Positions 7,452 through 8,878 of a DNA stretch of 8,878 bases are shown here, in pieces. Made by a program: the position numbers and the translations under genes. The notes below the pieces were generated by a model. That model made no database searches. It was not told the origin of the DNA and saw nothing but the letters and a program-made list of their open reading frames with translations. Source of the DNA: Calditrichota bacterium (lineage in GTDB: Bacteria; Calditrichota; Calditrichia; RBG-13-44-9; J075); the NCBI GenBank assembly GCA_024275555.1, contig JAJRYW010000307.1:1-8878 (forward strand), read 5' to 3'. The number at the start of each line of letters is the position of its first letter. Position 1 is the first letter of the stretch.

Positions 7452-7484
7452 TTGCCCCCGGTATTCGCCGGGGGCAACTTTTTT
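7452..7484 (+). terminator. Intrinsic terminator between gap and pgk
   Basis: TTGCCCCCGG (7452-7461) pairs perfectly with CCGGGGGCAA (7468-7477) around the 6-base loop TATTCG. It is followed by C and then six T (7479-7484). It sits nine bases after the gap stop and 54 bases before the pgk start, so it should reduce or block read-through from gap into pgk. Confidence 0.92.
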
Positions 7485-7527
7485 GATCTGCAACACCAAC
7501 CATTTCCAGCAATTCATTAAATAGGTT

Positions 7528-7532
7528 AGGAG
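7528..7532 (+). promoter_or_regulatory. Ribosome-binding site that decides the pgk start
   Basis: AGGAG at 7528-7532 touches the ATG at 7533 with no spacer, which would not allow normal initiation there. It lies six bases before the ATG at 7539, the usual distance. This places the pgk start at 7539, giving the N-terminus M-A-K-L-S, rather than at the upstream in-frame ATG. Confidence 0.85.
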
Positions 7533-7538
7533 ATGATT

Positions 7539-8738
7539 ATGGCCAAACTTAGCATCGATGACCTTGACTTAGCCGGTAAAACGGTGCTGATGCGGGTGGA
7601 TTTTAATGTTCCGCTCGATGATCAGCAGCACATTACCGACGACCTGCGTATACGCGCCGCCCTGCCCTCGATCCGCAAAGTGATTGCCGACGGCGGTAAA
7701 GCGGTGCTCTGTTCTCACCTGGGGCGGCCCAAAGGCGAACGGAAAGCAGCCTTCTCATTAAAACCGGTCGCGGAGCATCTCTCCGAATTGCTGGGCAAAC
7801 CGGCGGCCTTTGCCCCGGACTGCATCGGCGATGAGGTTGACTGGATGAAGCAGGAATTGAAGCCCGGCGAGGTGCTTTTGTTGGAAAACCTGCGTTTTCA
7901 TAAAGGCGAAACGGCCAACGATGCGGAATTTGCTCGTCAGCTTGCCGCGTATTGCGATGTGTATGTGAACGACGCTTTTGGCACGGCCCACCGCGCCCAT
8001 GCCTCTACCGAGGGGGTCACGCATTATTTTGATCAATGCGCCGCCGGGTATTTGATGCAAAAAGAGCTGGCTTACCTGGGCGGTGCGTTGGAAGACCCGC
8101 AACGGCCCTTTGTCACGGTGCTGGGAGGGGCCAAAATTTCCGGCAAAATCGATGTGATCGAAAACCTGTTTGGCAAGGCGGATGTGCTGATTCTCGGCGG
8201 CGGGATGATCTTCACCTTTTACAAAGCGCACGGGTGGGAGATCGGCCGGTCGTTGGTGGAAGAGGAACGCCTGGAAATGGCCAAGGCCATTCTGAAAAAG
8301 TCCCAGGAAAGCCGAACCGAGCTGCACTTGCCCCTGGATGTATTGGTCGCCGATAAGTTTGAAGCGGGCGCCAACACCAAAGTGGTCCCGGCCAACGAAA
8401 TCCCCTCCGGATGGATGGGCGTCGATATCGGACCGGATTCCATCGAAAAATTTAAGTCGCTGCTCAGTTCCGCGAAAACGGTGGTGTGGAACGGCCCCAT
8501 GGGCGTTTTTGAAATCCCCGATTTTGCGCACGGCACCGAAGCCATCGCCCGGCATTTGGCGGAAATTACCCGCGCCGGAGCAACCACCATTGTGGGCGGC
8601 GGAGACTCTGCCGCGGCAGTCAAACAGTTTCAATTAGAAGAGCAACTCTCCCATGTTTCCACCGGGGGAGGCGCTTCCCTGGAGTTTCTGGAAGGAAAAA
8701 CCCTGCCGGGCGTGGCGGCGCTCACCGACCTGGATTAA
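7539..8738 (+). CDS. pgk: Phosphoglycerate kinase
   Basis: PGK transfers the acyl phosphate of 1,3-bisphosphoglycerate to ADP, making ATP and 3-phosphoglycerate. It is a cytoplasmic monomer with two hinged lobes. The 399 residues match the usual bacterial length of about 390-400. The N-lobe substrate site shows R-V-D-F-N-V-P (19-25), D-L-R-I-R (35-39) and S-H-L-G-R-P-K-G (59-66), then L-L-E-N-L-R-F-H and the hinge-side Y-V-N-D-A-F-G-T-A-H-R. The C-lobe shows G-G-A-K-I-S-G-K, the nucleotide-site loops G-P-M-G-V-F-E and G-G-G-D-S-A-A-A, and the closing S-T-G-G-G-A-S-L-E. Every catalytic motif is intact. An in-frame ATG at 7533 is rejected as the start because of ribosome-binding-site spacing. 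No clear T-run terminator follows the gene; the nearest structure is the hairpin at 8789-8806. Its partner gene gap is directly upstream but separated by a terminator, so pgk may rely partly on a promoter I cannot identify in the 54-base gap. Confidence 0.98.
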   Translation: MAKLSIDDLDLAGKTVLMRVDFNVPLDDQQHITDDLRIRAALPSIRKVIADGGKAVLCSHLGRPKGERKAAFSLKPVAEHLSELLGKPAAFAPDCIGDEVDWMKQELKPGEVLLLENLRFHKGETANDAEFARQLAAYCDVYVNDAFGTAHRAHASTEGVTHYFDQCAAGYLMQKELAYLGGALEDPQRPFVTVLGGAKISGKIDVIENLFGKADVLILGGGMIFTFYKAHGWEIGRSLVEEERLEMAKAILKKSQESRTELHLPLDVLVADKFEAGANTKVVPANEIPSGWMGVDIGPDSIEKFKSLLSSAKTVVWNGPMGVFEIPDFAHGTEAIARHLAEITRAGATTIVGGGDSAAAVKQFQLEEQLSHVSTGGGASLEFLEGKTLPGVAALTDLD

Positions 8739-8781
8739 TTGACGTGGGTAGTGTCCTTTCGTGAGATGGGATTAAAAGCTT

Positions 8782-8806
8782 TAGGAGTGCCAAACTTCAG
8801 TTTGGC
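8782..8806. repeat. Intergenic repeat copy 1 with hairpin downstream of pgk
   Basis: TAGGAGTGCCAAACTT (8782-8797) recurs with one base changed at 8830-8845. In this copy it runs into a perfect inverted repeat, GCCAAAC (8789-8795) with GTTTGGC (8800-8806) around a TTCA loop. No T run follows on either strand, so it is not a standard intrinsic terminator. It looks like a member of a dispersed palindromic repeat family, but only these two copies are in the window. Confidence 0.6.
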
Positions 8807-8829
8807 CGTAATTGTTAAAGAAAAACCCA

Positions 8830-8845
8830 TAGGAGCGCCAAACTT
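8830..8845. repeat. Intergenic repeat copy 2, lacking the right hairpin arm
   Basis: TAGGAGCGCCAAACTT matches copy 1 at 15 of 16 bases, 48 bases further on. The sequence then diverges (ATGATCTT instead of CAGTTTGG), so the hairpin partner is missing. Its AGGAG (8831-8835) could act as a ribosome-binding site for the ATG at 8846, ten bases away. Confidence 0.55.
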
Positions 8846-8878
8846 ATGATCTTTGTAAAATTAATCGGGCCATTTTAT
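8846..8878 (+). CDS. Possible start of a gene cut off by the window end
   Basis: An ATG at 8846 opens a frame of 11 codons (M-I-F-V-K-L-I-G-P-F-Y) with no stop before the window ends. AGGAG lies ten bases upstream, rather far but workable, and that motif is also explained by the repeat copy it sits in. Eleven open codons are expected often by chance, so this is a weak call and no function can be suggested. Confidence 0.2.
   Translation, partial: MIFVKLIGPFY

Noticed and set aside
7533..7538. Upstream ATG as the pgk start
   Set aside because: It directly abuts AGGAG with no spacer. The ATG at 7539 has six bases of spacing and gives the normal family N-terminus.
7758..8633. 291-codon open frame on the minus strand
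   Set aside because: It is antisense to pgk, with no family motif and no ribosome-binding site that I would credit.
8739..8780. Possible insertion-sequence end in the region after pgk
   Set aside because: The segment beginning GTAGTGTCCTTTCGTGAGA looks vaguely like a transposon terminus, but there is no matching inverted repeat, target duplication or transposase in the window.
1..8878. Undescribed defence, biosynthetic or mobile system
   Set aside because: The genes are housekeeping or common families (SecA, GAPDH, PGK, amidohydrolase, histidine kinase) plus one TPR lipoprotein. Nothing in the order or content supports a new multi-gene system.

Overview
This window is ordinary chromosomal DNA from what looks like a diderm bacterium. 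A lipoprotein with a clear lipobox implies an outer membrane. The SecA fragment carries the N-M-A-G-R-G-T-D-I-K-L-G form of its helicase motif. From memory, K-L at that point is more typical of the FCB side of the tree (Bacteroidota, Calditrichota, KSB1-like lineages) than the V-L-G-G of Proteobacteria. That placement is an inference from family knowledge and is only tentative. Five gene products are readily recognised at family level, the sixth (a TPR lipoprotein) only by architecture. I see no rRNA, tRNA, CRISPR array, transposase or phage gene.

Layout. At the left edge, the 3' part of secA (1-1155, +) ends at a strong hairpin terminator (1175-1209). This hairpin also closes the convergent minus-strand block. 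That block is transcribed right to left from about 6225 to 1208: an adenosine-type amidohydrolase (4866-6176), a TPR lipoprotein only 67 bases downstream (3926-4798), then after a 336-base gap a soluble hybrid histidine kinase with three receiver domains (1208-3589). A 264-base divergent intergenic region (6177-6440) holds candidate promoters for both directions. To its right are the lower-glycolysis genes gap (6441-7442, +) and pgk (7539-8738, +), separated by a well-formed intrinsic terminator. The last 140 bases are non-coding or nearly so. They hold a 16-base direct repeat in two copies, one of which is part of a hairpin, and the very end may be the first codons of another gene.

How the genes work together. 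gap and pgk are a pathway pair: GAPDH makes 1,3-bisphosphoglycerate and PGK uses it to make ATP. The amidohydrolase probably salvages adenosine-type nucleosides such as 5'-deoxyadenosine or methylthioadenosine. The lipoprotein and kinase have no obvious link to it beyond shared direction.

I found no convincing undescribed multi-gene system. The points most worth a second look are the kinase's N-terminal receiver, which has Asn where the phosphorylated Asp should be, the terminator inside the gap-pgk pair, and the repeat downstream of pgk.
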